From Pseudoflavonifractor phocaeensis (lineage in GTDB: Bacteria > Bacillota > Clostridia > Oscillospirales > Oscillospiraceae): a stretch of 32,576 nucleotides of DNA. The notes beneath the pieces are model-generated. The model was not told where the DNA came from. It did no database searches and saw only the letters and a list, made by a program, of their open reading frames with translations. The DNA lies in NCBI RefSeq assembly GCF_016901735.1, contig NZ_JACLZC010000033.1, positions 1-32,576 of the forward strand, read 5' to 3'. The translations under genes and the position numbers were made by a program. Below are positions 23,825-31,070 of this stretch, one piece after another (positions within the stretch are counted from its first letter, which is position 1; each line of letters starts with the position of its first letter).

Positions 23825-24689
23825 TCTGTTCTCCTCCTTTCATGCCCTTGAGCCGGTTGCGGAGCCAGCTGAATTTCTGCTCCTCGCTCTCCTGCCGGGG
23901 CAGCAGCTCGTTGCGCAGCAGCCGCTCCAGCGTCTCGGGGGCCAGATGGCGCTTGAGCATCCCGCCCACCGCCACCGAAATGGAGCCCGTCTCCTCCGAG
24001 ACGATGGCCACCACCGCATCGGAGTGTTCACTGGCGCCGATGCCTGCCCGGTGGCGCATCCCCAGATCCCGGGACAAATTTACGTTGCCCGACAGGGGCA
24101 GCACGCAGCCCGCGCCCACAATGCGCCCGTTGCGCACGATGACCGCGCCGTCATGGAGGGGCGCCTTGTTCCAGAAAAGATTTTTCAAAAGCTCGCTGTT
24201 GACCTCGCATTCCAGGGCGGTGCCCGTCTTGATGCAGTCGTCAAAGCGGTTCTTCCGCTCAAAGACCATCAGCGCGCCGGTCTTGCTCTTGGAAAGGGAG
24301 GTGTACGCCTCCACCGTCTGCTGGATGGCGTGCTCAATCTCGTCGGGGGCGTTGGGATGGCCCATCAGGTCCCCCAGCCGGCTGCTGCCCATCTGCTCCA
24401 AAAATTTGCGGATCTCCGGCTGGAACAGGATCACCAGGGCCAGAACGCCCCAGGATACCACCTGGTTGAGCAGAAAGTTCAATGTATAGAGCTCGAAAAA
24501 CTCCGACAGTCCCGCCGCCACCAGCACCAGCACCACGCCCTTGGCTACCTGGCCGGTACTGGTCCGCCGGACCAGCATCATCACTTTATAGATCAGAAGG
24601 GCGATGATGCCAACGTCGATGATGTCCGCAATATGGATCAGCCGCAGAACACTGATCACATTTTGCAGGATCTGAAGAAAATATTCCAT
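23802..24689 (-). CDS. cdaA: Diadenylate cyclase CdaA (c-di-AMP synthase)
   Basis: Makes cyclic di-AMP from two ATP, controlling potassium/osmotic balance and cell-wall homeostasis. The 295 residues have three N-terminal helices (about 22-40, 50-68, 72-92) followed by the DAC domain (about 115-260). The catalytic motifs are DGA (180-182, in LHDGAVIV) and RHR (212-214, in MRHRAGIGASE). I placed the start at ATG 24689 with GGAG 8 bases before it; a longer frame to 24761 reads into the promoter-proximal leader. A strong promoter lies at 24789-24817. A hydrophilic tail (about 265-295) is rich in Lys, Gly and Glu. Confidence 0.97.
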   Translation of the reverse strand: MEYFLQILQNVISVLRLIHIADIIDVGIIALLIYKVMMLVRRTSTGQVAKGVVLVLVAAGLSEFFELYTLNFLLNQVVSWGVLALVILFQPEIRKFLEQMGSSRLGDLMGHPNAPDEIEHAIQQTVEAYTSLSKSKTGALMVFERKNRFDDCIKTGTALECEVNSELLKNLFWNKAPLHDGAVIVRNGRIVGAGCVLPLSGNVNLSRDLGMRHRAGIGASEHSDAVVAIVSEETGSISVAVGGMLKRHLAPETLERLLRNELLPRQESEEQKFSWLRNRLKGMKGGEQSGENQGK

Positions 24690-24788
24690 GTGCAACGCTC
24701 CATTCCCGGTCTTTTGCCGTCTCTCCGGTACACACATGCCGCCGATCGGCCTTCCATCCATCCAACGCCGGTCTATTCAGCAGTCAAT

Positions 24789-24817
24789 ATTATACTTTGT
24801 TTCTCCTCCATTGGCAA
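24789..24817 (-). promoter_or_regulatory. Sigma-A promoter of the cdaA operon
   Basis: On the minus strand TTGCCA (24817-24812) and TATAAT (24794-24789) are 17 bases apart, about 100 bases upstream of the cdaA ATG. The surrounding divergent region (24690-24994) is clearly more AT-rich than the genes. I found no equally good promoter pointing right toward the plus-strand pair, and no riboswitch-like structure in the cdaA leader. Confidence 0.75.
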
Positions 24818-24994
24818 TACGGCAACCATTAAATTTCTATGAATTCAGTGCTCTAATTGTCCATTTTGCACCGTATGCCCAGGGATTTTCCGAGGAGAAT
24901 CGGCGCTTTTCTCATGGAGCCCCCTTTCCGCCGGACAGCCGCCGCACCCCCCGCCCTCCCGCGGCATAGGATGGGGCGAGAGGAGCGTTCTGCC

Positions 24995-25249
24995 ATGGTC
25001 TATTATCTCATCCTTTGCCGTTCCCTGACCTACGCCCAGCGGACGGCCACCGCCCTGGAGCGGGCGGGCATCACCGCCTATATCCTCCGTTCCCCCAAGC
25101 GCATCGCCGGCGAGGGCTGCGGCTATTCGGTCAAAATCGCCGAACGGAACCTGGCCGCCGCCCTTCTGGCCCTCCGCCGGGCGGAATTGACCCCGAAACA
25201 GGTCTACCTCACCGCCGGAGACGGCAGCTATCGGGAGGTGCTGTTATGA
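24995..25249 (+). CDS. DUF3343 protein, putative sulfur/selenium carrier
   Basis: An 84-residue protein of the DUF3343 family. It shows the family layout: YLILCRSLTYAQRTATALERAGI at the N-terminus, then ILRSPKRIAGEGCGYSVKI, where the cysteine in GCGYS (about residue 45) is the conserved one, followed by a helix-strand end. Family members are proposed to carry persulfide sulfur or selenium; that is a proposal, not shown. I chose ATG 24995 because AGAGGAG stands 9 bases before it; the frame is open upstream to 24857, but that part looks non-coding. Its stop overlaps the start of the cysteine desulfurase-family gene (ATGA), a natural donor for a carrier. Confidence 0.82.
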   Translation: MVYYLILCRSLTYAQRTATALERAGITAYILRSPKRIAGEGCGYSVKIAERNLAAALLALRRAELTPKQVYLTAGDGSYREVLL

Positions 25250-26364
25250 TCTATCTGGACTGCGCCGCCACCACCCTCCAAAAGCCGCCCGCCGTGGTCC
25301 GGGCCGCCGCCTGGGCCGTGGGACGCCTGGCCACTCCGGGACGGGGCGGACATCCCGCCGCCGCCCAGGCCGCCGCCCTCGCCTTCCGCTGCCGGGAGGA
25401 GGCCGCCGCCCTCTTCGGCGTGGCCGATCCGGAGCGGGTCATCTTTACCGCCAACGCCACCCACGCGCTCAACATCGCCATACGGTCCCTGGTGCCGCCG
25501 GGCGGACGGGTGGTCCTCTCCGGCTGGGAGCACAACGCCGTGACGCGGCCTCTGGCCGCCCTGGACGCCAAGGTCCGCATCGCGGCCACCCCCCTCTTTC
25601 GTCCTCAGGCGGCGCTGGACGCCTTCCGGGCAGCCGTTGAGCCTGGCGTGGACGCCGTGATATGCACCCATGTGTCCAATGTGTTCGGCTATACCCTCCC
25701 CGTGGCGGACATCGCCGCCCTCTGCCGGCAGCGCGGGGTACCCCTCATCGTGGACGCCGCCCAATCCGCCGGCTGTCTGCCCCTGGATCTGGACGGTTGG
25801 GGCGCCGCCTTTATCGCCATGCCGGGACATAAGGGGCTGTACGGTCCCCAGGGCACCGGGCTTTTGCTGTGCGGACGGCAGGTCCGGACTGCGCCGCTGC
25901 TGTATGGCGGCACCGGCAGCGCCTCTGCCAGTCCCGAAATGCCCCCTTTCCTCCCCGATCGGCTGGAGGCCGGTACTCATAATATGCCCGGAATTGCCGG
26001 ACTGCTGCAGGGCCTGCGTTTTGTGCGATGCATGGGCACGGGGCGAATTCTGGCCCACGAGCGGCGGCTGACGGCCCAGGCCGCCGGCGGGCTGAAGAGG
26101 CTTTCGAGGGTACGGGTCTTTTCCGGCCCCGCCCAGACCGGGGTGCTCTCCTTTCAGATAGCGGGTGTGGACTGCGAAGAAGCCGCCGCGCGGCTGGGGC
26201 AGATGGGCATTGCGGTCCGGGCCGGGCTCCACTGCGCGCCCATGGCCCACGAGTCGGGGGGAACCTTTGAGGAGGGGACGGTGCGGGCCAGCTTCTCCGC
26301 CTTCAATACCCAAGGGGAGGCGGCCCGGCTGGTGCGCTGTGTGGCCCGGCTGACAGGGCGTTAA
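25246..26364 (+). CDS. Cysteine desulfurase-family PLP enzyme
   Basis: Class V aminotransferase-fold enzyme that probably removes sulfur (or selenium) from cysteine (or selenocysteine) as an enzyme-bound persulfide. The 372 residues begin MIYLDCAATTLQKP. The PLP-site residues are visible: TANATHALN (68-76), Asp170 and Gln173 in VDAAQSAG, and His195-Lys196 in MPGHKGLYGPQGTG, where Lys196 binds the cofactor. Cys330 in AGLHCAP is the expected catalytic cysteine. The sequence looks closer to the family described from the Enterococcus selenium-dependent hydroxylase cluster than to IscS or SufS, judged by its short active-site loop. It starts at ATG 25246 inside the DUF3343 stop, with GGGAGG upstream. 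No selD, sufU or iscU is in the window. Confidence 0.9.
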   Translation: MIYLDCAATTLQKPPAVVRAAAWAVGRLATPGRGGHPAAAQAAALAFRCREEAAALFGVADPERVIFTANATHALNIAIRSLVPPGGRVVLSGWEHNAVTRPLAALDAKVRIAATPLFRPQAALDAFRAAVEPGVDAVICTHVSNVFGYTLPVADIAALCRQRGVPLIVDAAQSAGCLPLDLDGWGAAFIAMPGHKGLYGPQGTGLLLCGRQVRTAPLLYGGTGSASASPEMPPFLPDRLEAGTHNMPGIAGLLQGLRFVRCMGTGRILAHERRLTAQAAGGLKRLSRVRVFSGPAQTGVLSFQIAGVDCEEAAARLGQMGIAVRAGLHCAPMAHESGGTFEEGTVRASFSAFNTQGEAARLVRCVARLTGR

Positions 26365-26409
26365 AAAACAGGCGGAGCGAATGGATCAGGGCCATTGCTC
26401 TGCCTGTTT
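26363..26409 (-). terminator. Terminator between convergent ispF and cysteine desulfurase genes
   Basis: The arms 26366-26378 and 26397-26409 pair over 13 positions with one wobble. Inside, AATGG/CCATT extends the stem. On the minus strand it ends in six T, so it best serves the ispD-ispF transcript. On the plus strand only a short GTTT follows, but it begins right at the desulfurase stop codon and may work in both directions. Confidence 0.7.
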
Positions 26410-26458
26410 GGATGGTTGGACAGGTTGTGTCCGGGTTTTAGGCGGGCATGGGACTTTT

Positions 26459-26522
26459 GTCCGCTGCGGCGGACGGCCAGGGGCGCTGCCCCTGGACCCC
26501 GCCGCTTTTTGCAAAAAGCGGC
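26459..26522. repeat. Triple-hairpin palindromic element
   Basis: Three inverted repeats follow one another with almost no spacing. The first is 26459-26474 (arms GTCCGC/GCGGAC), the second 26477-26495 (arms CCAGGGGC/GCCCCTGG) and the third 26501-26522 (a perfect 22-base palindrome with an AT-rich centre, TTTTTGCAAAAA). No open frame of interest crosses it. It lies between convergent genes, directly after the ispF stop. It looks like a REP-type intergenic repeat; one copy is present in the window, so dispersal cannot be judged here. Confidence 0.6.
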
Positions 26523-26529
26523 CAAAAAC

Positions 26530-27003
26530 TCAAATCTCCTCCAAAAGAGCCACCGCGTGCGCCGCCATTCCCTCGCCCGCGCCGGTAAAGCCCAGTCCTT
26601 CCTCCGTGGTGGCTTTGACATTGACCCGGTCCGACGAAAGGCCCAGATGCCGGGCCAGATTGGCCCGCATCTGCGGAATGTGGGGGGCCAGCTTGGGCCG
26701 CTGGGCCAAAATCGTGGCGTCCACGTTGCCCACCCGGAAGCCTTTTTCCGAAAGCATCTCCATGACCTTGTCCAGCAAAAGCAGGCTGTCCGCCCCCGCA
26801 TAGGCCGGGTCCGTGTCCGGAAAGGCGTGGCCGATGTCCCAAAGACCGGCCGCGCCCAGCAGCGCGTCCATCACCGCATGGGTCAGTACGTCCGCGTCGG
26901 AGTGGCCCAGCAGACCCTTTTCGTAGGGGATGTCCACGCCCCCCAGAATCAATGCCCGGCCTTGTGTCAGTTTATGTACGTCGTAACCGTGTCCGATGCG
27001 CAT
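26530..27003 (-). CDS. ispF: 2-C-methyl-D-erythritol 2,4-cyclodiphosphate synthase
   Basis: Fifth enzyme of the MEP isoprenoid pathway; a trimer that cyclises CDP-ME 2-phosphate to MEcPP. The 157 residues begin [12 protein letters not shown], with metal ligands Asp8, His10 and His42 (in [15 protein letters not shown]). FPDTDPAY and [24 protein letters not shown] are the conserved C-terminal segments. It starts at ATG 27003 and follows ispD by 13 bases. The last codon is followed immediately by a palindromic element and a terminator. Confidence 0.98.
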   Translation of the reverse strand: MRIGHGYDVHKLTQGRALILGGVDIPYEKGLLGHSDADVLTHAVMDALLGAAGLWDIGHAFPDTDPAYAGADSLLLLDKVMEMLSEKGFRVGNVDATILAQRPKLAPHIPQMRANLARHLGLSSDRVNVKATTEEGLGFTGAGEGMAAHAVALLEEI

Positions 27004-27016
27004 ATGCTTCTTCCTT

Positions 27017-27748
27017 TCAGCTCTGCCGCCAGGACAGCAGGGCCTCCGCCACTGCCAGATCCTCCGGTGTGGTGATTTTGATGTTGGTGTAGTCGCCCTC
27101 CGTCAGGAATACCTGCATCCCCAGGCGCTCCACCGCCGAGCAGTCGTCCGTGATGGGGGCTCCCTCCTCCACCGCCTTGCCCAGCGCGCCCCGGATCAGA
27201 TCCGCCGCGAAAACCTGGGGCGTCTGAACCGCGAACAGCGCCGACCGGTCCGGCGTCTCCTCCACCAGACCGTCATGAGCCCGCTTGACCGTGTCCTTCA
27301 GCGGTACCGCCGGCGCCGCCGCTCCACGCTCCCACGCCATGCGGATGGCCCCGTCAATCACCGCCGGCGTGACCAGGGGACGGGCTCCGTCATGAATGGC
27401 CACCAGCTCGGTCTCCTCCGGCAGCGCCCGAATGCCCCGCAGCACCGACTCCGCCCGGCTGGCGCCCCCCACCACCACCTTGCTCACCTTGGAGAGCGCC
27501 CCCTCCCGGCAGAGCTGGCTGATGGGCACCATCAGGTCCTCCCGGGTCACCACCACGATCTCCGTGATCCAGGCGCTGCGCTCCAGCGCCCGCAGAGTAT
27601 GCACCAGCACCGGTACTCCGTCCAGCGGCAGCAGGATCTTGTCCTGCCCGCCCATCCGGGTGGACGACCCCGCCGCCGGTACCACCGCCGCGCAGCGCGG
27701 CGCCTCCCCTTCCTCCCGGCCAAAGAGCCGCTTCAAAAATCCTGCCAT
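27017..27748 (-). CDS. ispD: 2-C-methyl-D-erythritol 4-phosphate cytidylyltransferase
   Basis: Third enzyme of the MEP pathway, joining MEP to CTP. The 243 residues contain the nucleotide-binding motif [14 protein letters not shown] (24-37), [21 protein letters not shown] and [11 protein letters not shown] short basic N-terminal extension (about 16 residues, [12 protein letters not shown]) precedes the fold and may form an amphipathic helix. The start ATG 27748 has GGGGAGG 6 bases upstream; a GTG further 5' is less likely. It lies 75 bases after carD, with a terminator hairpin between, and is coupled to ispF. Confidence 0.97.
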   Translation of the reverse strand: MAGFLKRLFGREEGEAPRCAAVVPAAGSSTRMGGQDKILLPLDGVPVLVHTLRALERSAWITEIVVVTREDLMVPISQLCREGALSKVSKVVVGGASRAESVLRGIRALPEETELVAIHDGARPLVTPAVIDGAIRMAWERGAAAPAVPLKDTVKRAHDGLVEETPDRSALFAVQTPQVFAADLIRGALGKAVEEGAPITDDCSAVERLGMQVFLTEGDYTNIKITTPEDLAVAEALLSWRQS

Positions 27749-27770
27749 GCGCTTCCTCCCCTTCCACACG

Positions 27771-27794
27771 AAAAAGGAGCCCGGAGGGGCTCCC
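27771..27794 (-). terminator. Terminator-like hairpin between carD and ispD
   Basis: On the minus strand GGAGCCC, a four-base loop and GGGCTCC are followed by five T. The hairpin ends only about 23 bases before the ispD ATG, and I see no promoter after it. ispD-ispF expression may therefore depend on incomplete termination behind carD. Confidence 0.75.
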
Positions 27795-27822
27795 TGTTCC
27801 GATGCCGAAATGACCGCCCGAT

Positions 27823-28299
27823 TCAGGCCAGCGCCTGCTCGACCCGGGCTTCCACGTCCTCATATTTGGCGTTCTGGGCCAAAACCAGCTCAGAGATCAG
27901 GATCTGCTTGGCCGAGTGGAGCATCTTCCGCTCCCCGGTGGACAGGCCCCGCTCTCCTTCCCGCTGTACCAGGCCCTTGATGACCCGCGCTACCTCCAGC
28001 AAATCGCCGCTCTTCAGCCGGGCCATGTTCTCCCGGTAGCGCTGGTTCCAGTTGGAGGTCATCTCCACCTGGATGCTGGAGAGCTGCGCGATGATGCGCT
28101 CCGCTTCCTCGCCCGGTACGATGGGCCGTACCCCAATCTCCGCGCAGTGCTCGGTGGGTACCATGACCATCATACCGCCTACCGGCAGCTTGAGGATATA
28201 GTATTCCCGCACCACGCCGTCCACCTTTTTTTGTACGATGCTGTCTACCACGCCAGCACCATGCATCGGATGGACGATCTTATCTCCGATCTGAAACAT
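27823..28299 (-). CDS. carD: CarD-family transcriptional regulator
   Basis: RNA polymerase-binding factor of the CarD/CdnL family, which stabilises open promoter complexes, often at rRNA and stress genes. The 158 residues begin MFQIGDKIVHPMHGAGVV, a Tudor-like polymerase-interaction domain (about 1-65; KLPVGGMMVMVPTEHCAEIGVR). A helical DNA-binding domain follows (about 75-155) with SNWNQRYRENMARLKSGDLLEVARVIKGL. I chose ATG 28299 because AGGAGG lies 8 bases before it; the GTG three codons upstream overlaps that site. carD directly before ispD-ispF is a frequent arrangement. Confidence 0.95.
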   Translation of the reverse strand: MFQIGDKIVHPMHGAGVVDSIVQKKVDGVVREYYILKLPVGGMMVMVPTEHCAEIGVRPIVPGEEAERIIAQLSSIQVEMTSNWNQRYRENMARLKSGDLLEVARVIKGLVQREGERGLSTGERKMLHSAKQILISELVLAQNAKYEDVEARVEQALA

Positions 28300-28362
28300 G
28301 ATACTCACCTCCTGATTCCGGTTGCTTCCCTAAAATTGTAAGGCTTCGCTATTACACTTTGT

Positions 28363-28391
28363 ATTATACGCCTTTTTGGGCGTTTTGGCAA
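28363..28391 (-). promoter_or_regulatory. Sigma-A promoter of carD
   Basis: On the minus strand TTGCCA (28391-28386) and a perfect TATAAT (28368-28363) are separated by 17 bases. The spacer contains the small inverted repeat CGCC...GGCG. The carD ATG lies about 64 bases further on. The gap to the ispH-S1 terminator on the right (28392-28460) is AT-rich and holds no reading frame I can support. Confidence 0.8.
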
Positions 28392-28460
28392 GGAAATTTA
28401 CCGAAAATTTTCCTGTTCTTTCGTTTCTCTGTATCTTCTCGCGGAAAAAACAGCGTACGG

Positions 28461-28496
28461 AAAAGGTCCGCACCCACCGGAGCGGGTGCGGACCTT
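28461..28496 (-). terminator. Rho-independent terminator after ispH-S1
   Basis: A perfect 13-pair stem (28463-28475 with 28484-28496) with an eight-base loop, followed on the minus strand by TTTTCC. It begins 35 bases after the stop codon and closes the cmk-plsC-ispH operon. Confidence 0.85.
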
Positions 28497-28530
28497 CTTG
28501 TGTCCTGCGTATGCGTTTGGGGGATGGGCC

Positions 28531-30465
28531 TTACTCGGCGTCCGCGCCCTGGACGTCGTCCAGCAGCGCACGGATGGACAGAGAGACCTTCTTCTTCTCG
28601 TAGTCGATGTCGGTGATCTTCACGTCCACCATATCGCCCTCGGCCAGCACGTCGCCGGGCTTGTCGATGCGGTGGTCGGCGATCTGGGAAATGTGGATCA
28701 GGCCGTCCACGCCGGGCACGACCTCGGCAAAGGCGCCGAAGGTCATCAGCTTCACCACACGGACGTTGGCCACGTCGCCCACACTGTACTTGTCGGTGAA
28801 CACGGCCCAGGGGTCCTGATTGCGGTCCTTCATGCCCAGAGAGATCTTCTTCTTCTCGGTGTCGAAGGAGATGACGTACACCTCAACGGCGTCGCCCACC
28901 TTCACCACCTCGGAGGGATGCTTGATGCGGCTCCAGGACAGCTCGGAGATGTGGACCATGCCGTCCACGCCGCCGATGTCCACGAAGGCGCCGTAAGAGG
29001 TGAGGGACTTCACCACGCCGGCGTAGCGCTTGCCTACCTCGATGTTGTTCCACACCTCGGCGGCCTTGGCGGCGCGCTCCTCGGCCTGCACGGCACGGAT
29101 GGAGCCCACCACGCGCTTGCGGGCACGGTTGACCTCGGTGATGCGCAGGCGGACCTTCTGCTTGACCAGCTCGGTCATGGCAGCGTCCCGGGGCAGACCG
29201 GTCTGGGACGCGGGGATAAACACACGGATACCCTTCACGTTGGCAACCACGCCGCCCTTGTTCTCCTCGGTGATGAGGCCCTCGACCACGGTCTTTTCCT
29301 CGCGGGCCTGCTCGATGTCCTCCCAGTTCTTGACCGAGTCAAGACGCTTCTTGGACAGGGTGACCACACCCTCCTGATCGTTGACCCGCATCACGTAGGT
29401 CTCGATCTCATCGCCGATCTTCACGATGTCCTCGACCTTTACAGTGGGATCGTCGGTCAGCTCGGAGACCGGTATGTAACCGGCCTGCTTGGCGCCCAGA
29501 TCCACATAGATCTCAGTCGGCGTGATGCCAGTGACGACGCCAGTGACCTTCTCCCCTGTATTTAAAGTTTTGATCGACTTCTCCAGCATTTCAGCAAAGG
29601 ATTCTTCGATCTCCATGTTTTCTTCGCTCATTTTGTCATAGACCTCCTTTATAATCCACCCGGGCGTGGACGCACCCGCGGTGATTCCAACAGAAGCCTT
29701 CCCGTACAGGTTGGAAGGTTCCAGTTCCTCCGCCCGTTCGATCCACAAGACCGTCGGACAGAGAGCCGCGCAAAGCTCGGCTAGGCGCCGTGTGTTGGAG
29801 CTCTCCCGGCTGCCAATGACGATCATGGCCTCATTCCGGGCCGCCAGCTCCTGAGCCTCGGCCTGTCGTTTACACGTAGCATTACATATTGTATCAGATA
29901 TTTTGATATTTGTACACTCTTTTTTTGCTTTTTTTATACACCGCTCCCACCGCTCTCTGGTAGAAGTGGTTTGTGATACCATCGCCAGCGGCATCCGGCA
30001 GCGGCGCGGGTCCGCCGCCAGCCAGTCCCCCAGCGCCTCCGGGCCGTCCAGCACCACCGCGTTGGTGCACCATCCCGCGATGGCCTGGATCTCCGGGTGG
30101 CTGGGACTGCCGATGATGAGAGGACACCGCCCCTCCGCCTCCGCCTGGGCCACCAGCTTGTGGATGCGGGAGACGTTGGGACAGGTGGTGTCGATGATCT
30201 CCGCGCCTCTGGCCTGGAGGGCGTCATAGACCGCCTTCCCCTCCCCGTGGGAGCGGATGATGACCGCGCTCCCCGCCGGCGCGTCCTCCGGACGTTCCAC
30301 CACCGATACCCCCTGGGCCTCCAGCGCCTCAATGACGCTGTTGTTGTGGATGATGTGCCCCAGCATCACGCAGGGACGGCCCGACGCCGCCGCCTGCTGG
30401 GCCACCTCCACCGCCCGGCGCACCCCGTAGCAAAAGCCCGCCGATTTGGCCAGCTCCACCTTCAT
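28531..30465 (-). CDS. ispH: IspH (HMBPP reductase) fused to ribosomal protein S1-like domains
   Basis: Bifunctional protein known from Clostridia. Residues 1 to about 277 are 4-hydroxy-3-methylbut-2-enyl diphosphate reductase, the last MEP-pathway enzyme. The iron-sulfur cysteines are Cys12 (GFCYGVRRA), Cys95 (DTTCPNVS) and Cys194 (DTICNAT). GHIIHNNSVI, SHGEGK and ITAGASTP are substrate-site segments. Residues about 290-635 hold four S1 RNA-binding domains (about 300-375, 390-455, 472-545, 558-632), each with the GxxxxGxV...GAFV/YVDLG...HISEL pattern. They probably act in mRNA binding at the ribosome. The start ATG 30465 overlaps plsC by four bases. An in-frame AAAGGAGG and ATG at residue 279 lie at the domain junction. 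The stretch coding residues about 175-200 is oddly AT-rich, with rare ATA, ACA and CGA codons. The fusion is supported by an uninterrupted frame; no S1-only gene is in the window. Confidence 0.97.
   Translation of the reverse strand: MKVELAKSAGFCYGVRRAVEVAQQAAASGRPCVMLGHIIHNNSVIEALEAQGVSVVERPEDAPAGSAVIIRSHGEGKAVYDALQARGAEIIDTTCPNVSRIHKLVAQAEAEGRCPLIIGSPSHPEIQAIAGWCTNAVVLDGPEALGDWLAADPRRCRMPLAMVSQTTSTRERWERCIKKAKKECTNIKISDTICNATCKRQAEAQELAARNEAMIVIGSRESSNTRRLAELCAALCPTVLWIERAEELEPSNLYGKASVGITAGASTPGWIIKEVYDKMSEENMEIEESFAEMLEKSIKTLNTGEKVTGVVTGITPTEIYVDLGAKQAGYIPVSELTDDPTVKVEDIVKIGDEIETYVMRVNDQEGVVTLSKKRLDSVKNWEDIEQAREEKTVVEGLITEENKGGVVANVKGIRVFIPASQTGLPRDAAMTELVKQKVRLRITEVNRARKRVVGSIRAVQAEERAAKAAEVWNNIEVGKRYAGVVKSLTSYGAFVDIGGVDGMVHISELSWSRIKHPSEVVKVGDAVEVYVISFDTEKKKISLGMKDRNQDPWAVFTDKYSVGDVANVRVVKLMTFGAFAEVVPGVDGLIHISQIADHRIDKPGDVLAEGDMVDVKITDIDYEKKKVSLSIRALLDDVQGADAE
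29629..29650 (-). promoter_or_regulatory. Internal ribosome binding site and start for a separate S1 protein
   Basis: Within the fusion gene, AAAGGAGG (29650-29643) stands 11 bases before an in-frame ATG (29631-29629) at the ispH/S1 junction. Translation from there would give a 366-residue protein starting MSEENMEIEE, a normal-looking start for a four-domain S1 protein. The match to the anti-Shine-Dalgarno sequence is perfect over eight bases; the spacing is slightly long. Whether it is used is inference. Confidence 0.5.
29888..29916 (-). promoter_or_regulatory. Possible internal promoter within ispH
   Basis: In an AT-rich patch of the coding region, TGTACA (29916-29911) is followed after 17 bases by TACAAT (29893-29888), with TG one base before the -10 (extended -10). 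Initiation here would place the internal S1 start about 250 bases downstream. AT-rich coding DNA produces such matches by chance, so confidence is modest. Confidence 0.35.
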
Positions 30466-31070
30466 CCGATCTTCTCCTCCAGCGCGTCGATCCGGTTCAT
30501 GAGATCGGCGGTAATGGCCTCATACTCCTCCGGCGTGCCCTTTCTCGTCTCGGTCTTGGGAAAATATGGCTCGCCGAACACCACCGGCGTGGGACGGAAC
30601 AAGTTCTTTTTCTCCGGGATGTACACCGGCAGGATGGGCACCCCGCACCGCACCGCCAGCATGGCGGCTCCCGCCTTGGGGTCCCGCACGTCGCCCCGGC
30701 TCTTGCGCACCCGGTGGCCCTCCGGATAGACCAGCACCTTCTCGCCGCCCCGCAGATACTTCATCGCCGTGCGGATGGCGCCCACGTCGGCGCTCCCCCG
30801 GTCCACGCCGAACACCCCCGCCTTGCGCAGCAAAAAGCCCACCACCGGCAGGCGGGTCAGCTCCACCTTCGCCATGGGCCGTACCTGGCACTTCTCCCGG
30901 GTGACCGCGTAGACCAGCATCAGCGGGTCCGCCGCGCTGGTGTGGTTGCCACAGATCATGCAGCCCCCCTCCGGAATATTCTCCCGGCCGATGGCCTTCA
31001 CCGGGTGGATGAGGTTCATAAAGGGCCATACGGCCGTATATATCATCGTATACCAAGTTTCGGTCTTCAT
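30462..31070 (-). CDS. plsC: 1-acyl-sn-glycerol-3-phosphate acyltransferase
   Basis: Membrane-associated enzyme that adds the second acyl chain to make phosphatidic acid. The 202 residues begin with a hydrophobic segment (about 6-22). The catalytic motif is NHTSAADP (about 42-49; His and Asp four residues apart), then GVFGVDRG (motif II) and VLVYPEGHR (motif III). Most relatives have PEGTR in motif III; the His for Thr change is minor. VPILPVYIP is motif IV. It overlaps cmk upstream and ispH downstream by four bases each, forming a tightly coupled cmk-plsC-ispH unit common in Firmicutes. Confidence 0.95.
   Translation of the reverse strand: MKTETWYTMIYTAVWPFMNLIHPVKAIGRENIPEGGCMICGNHTSAADPLMLVYAVTREKCQVRPMAKVELTRLPVVGFLLRKAGVFGVDRGSADVGAIRTAMKYLRGGEKVLVYPEGHRVRKSRGDVRDPKAGAAMLAVRCGVPILPVYIPEKKNLFRPTPVVFGEPYFPKTETRKGTPEEYEAITADLMNRIDALEEKIG

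Noticed and set aside
24857..24994. N-terminal extension of the DUF3343 protein
   Set aside because: The frame is open, but the extension is Pro/Arg-rich, unlike the family. A good ribosome site sits before ATG 24995.
24818..24994. Plus-strand promoter for the DUF3343-desulfurase pair
   Set aside because: TTGTCC, TTGCAC and similar hexamers occur, but none has a credible -10 box at 16-18 bases, so no promoter is called.
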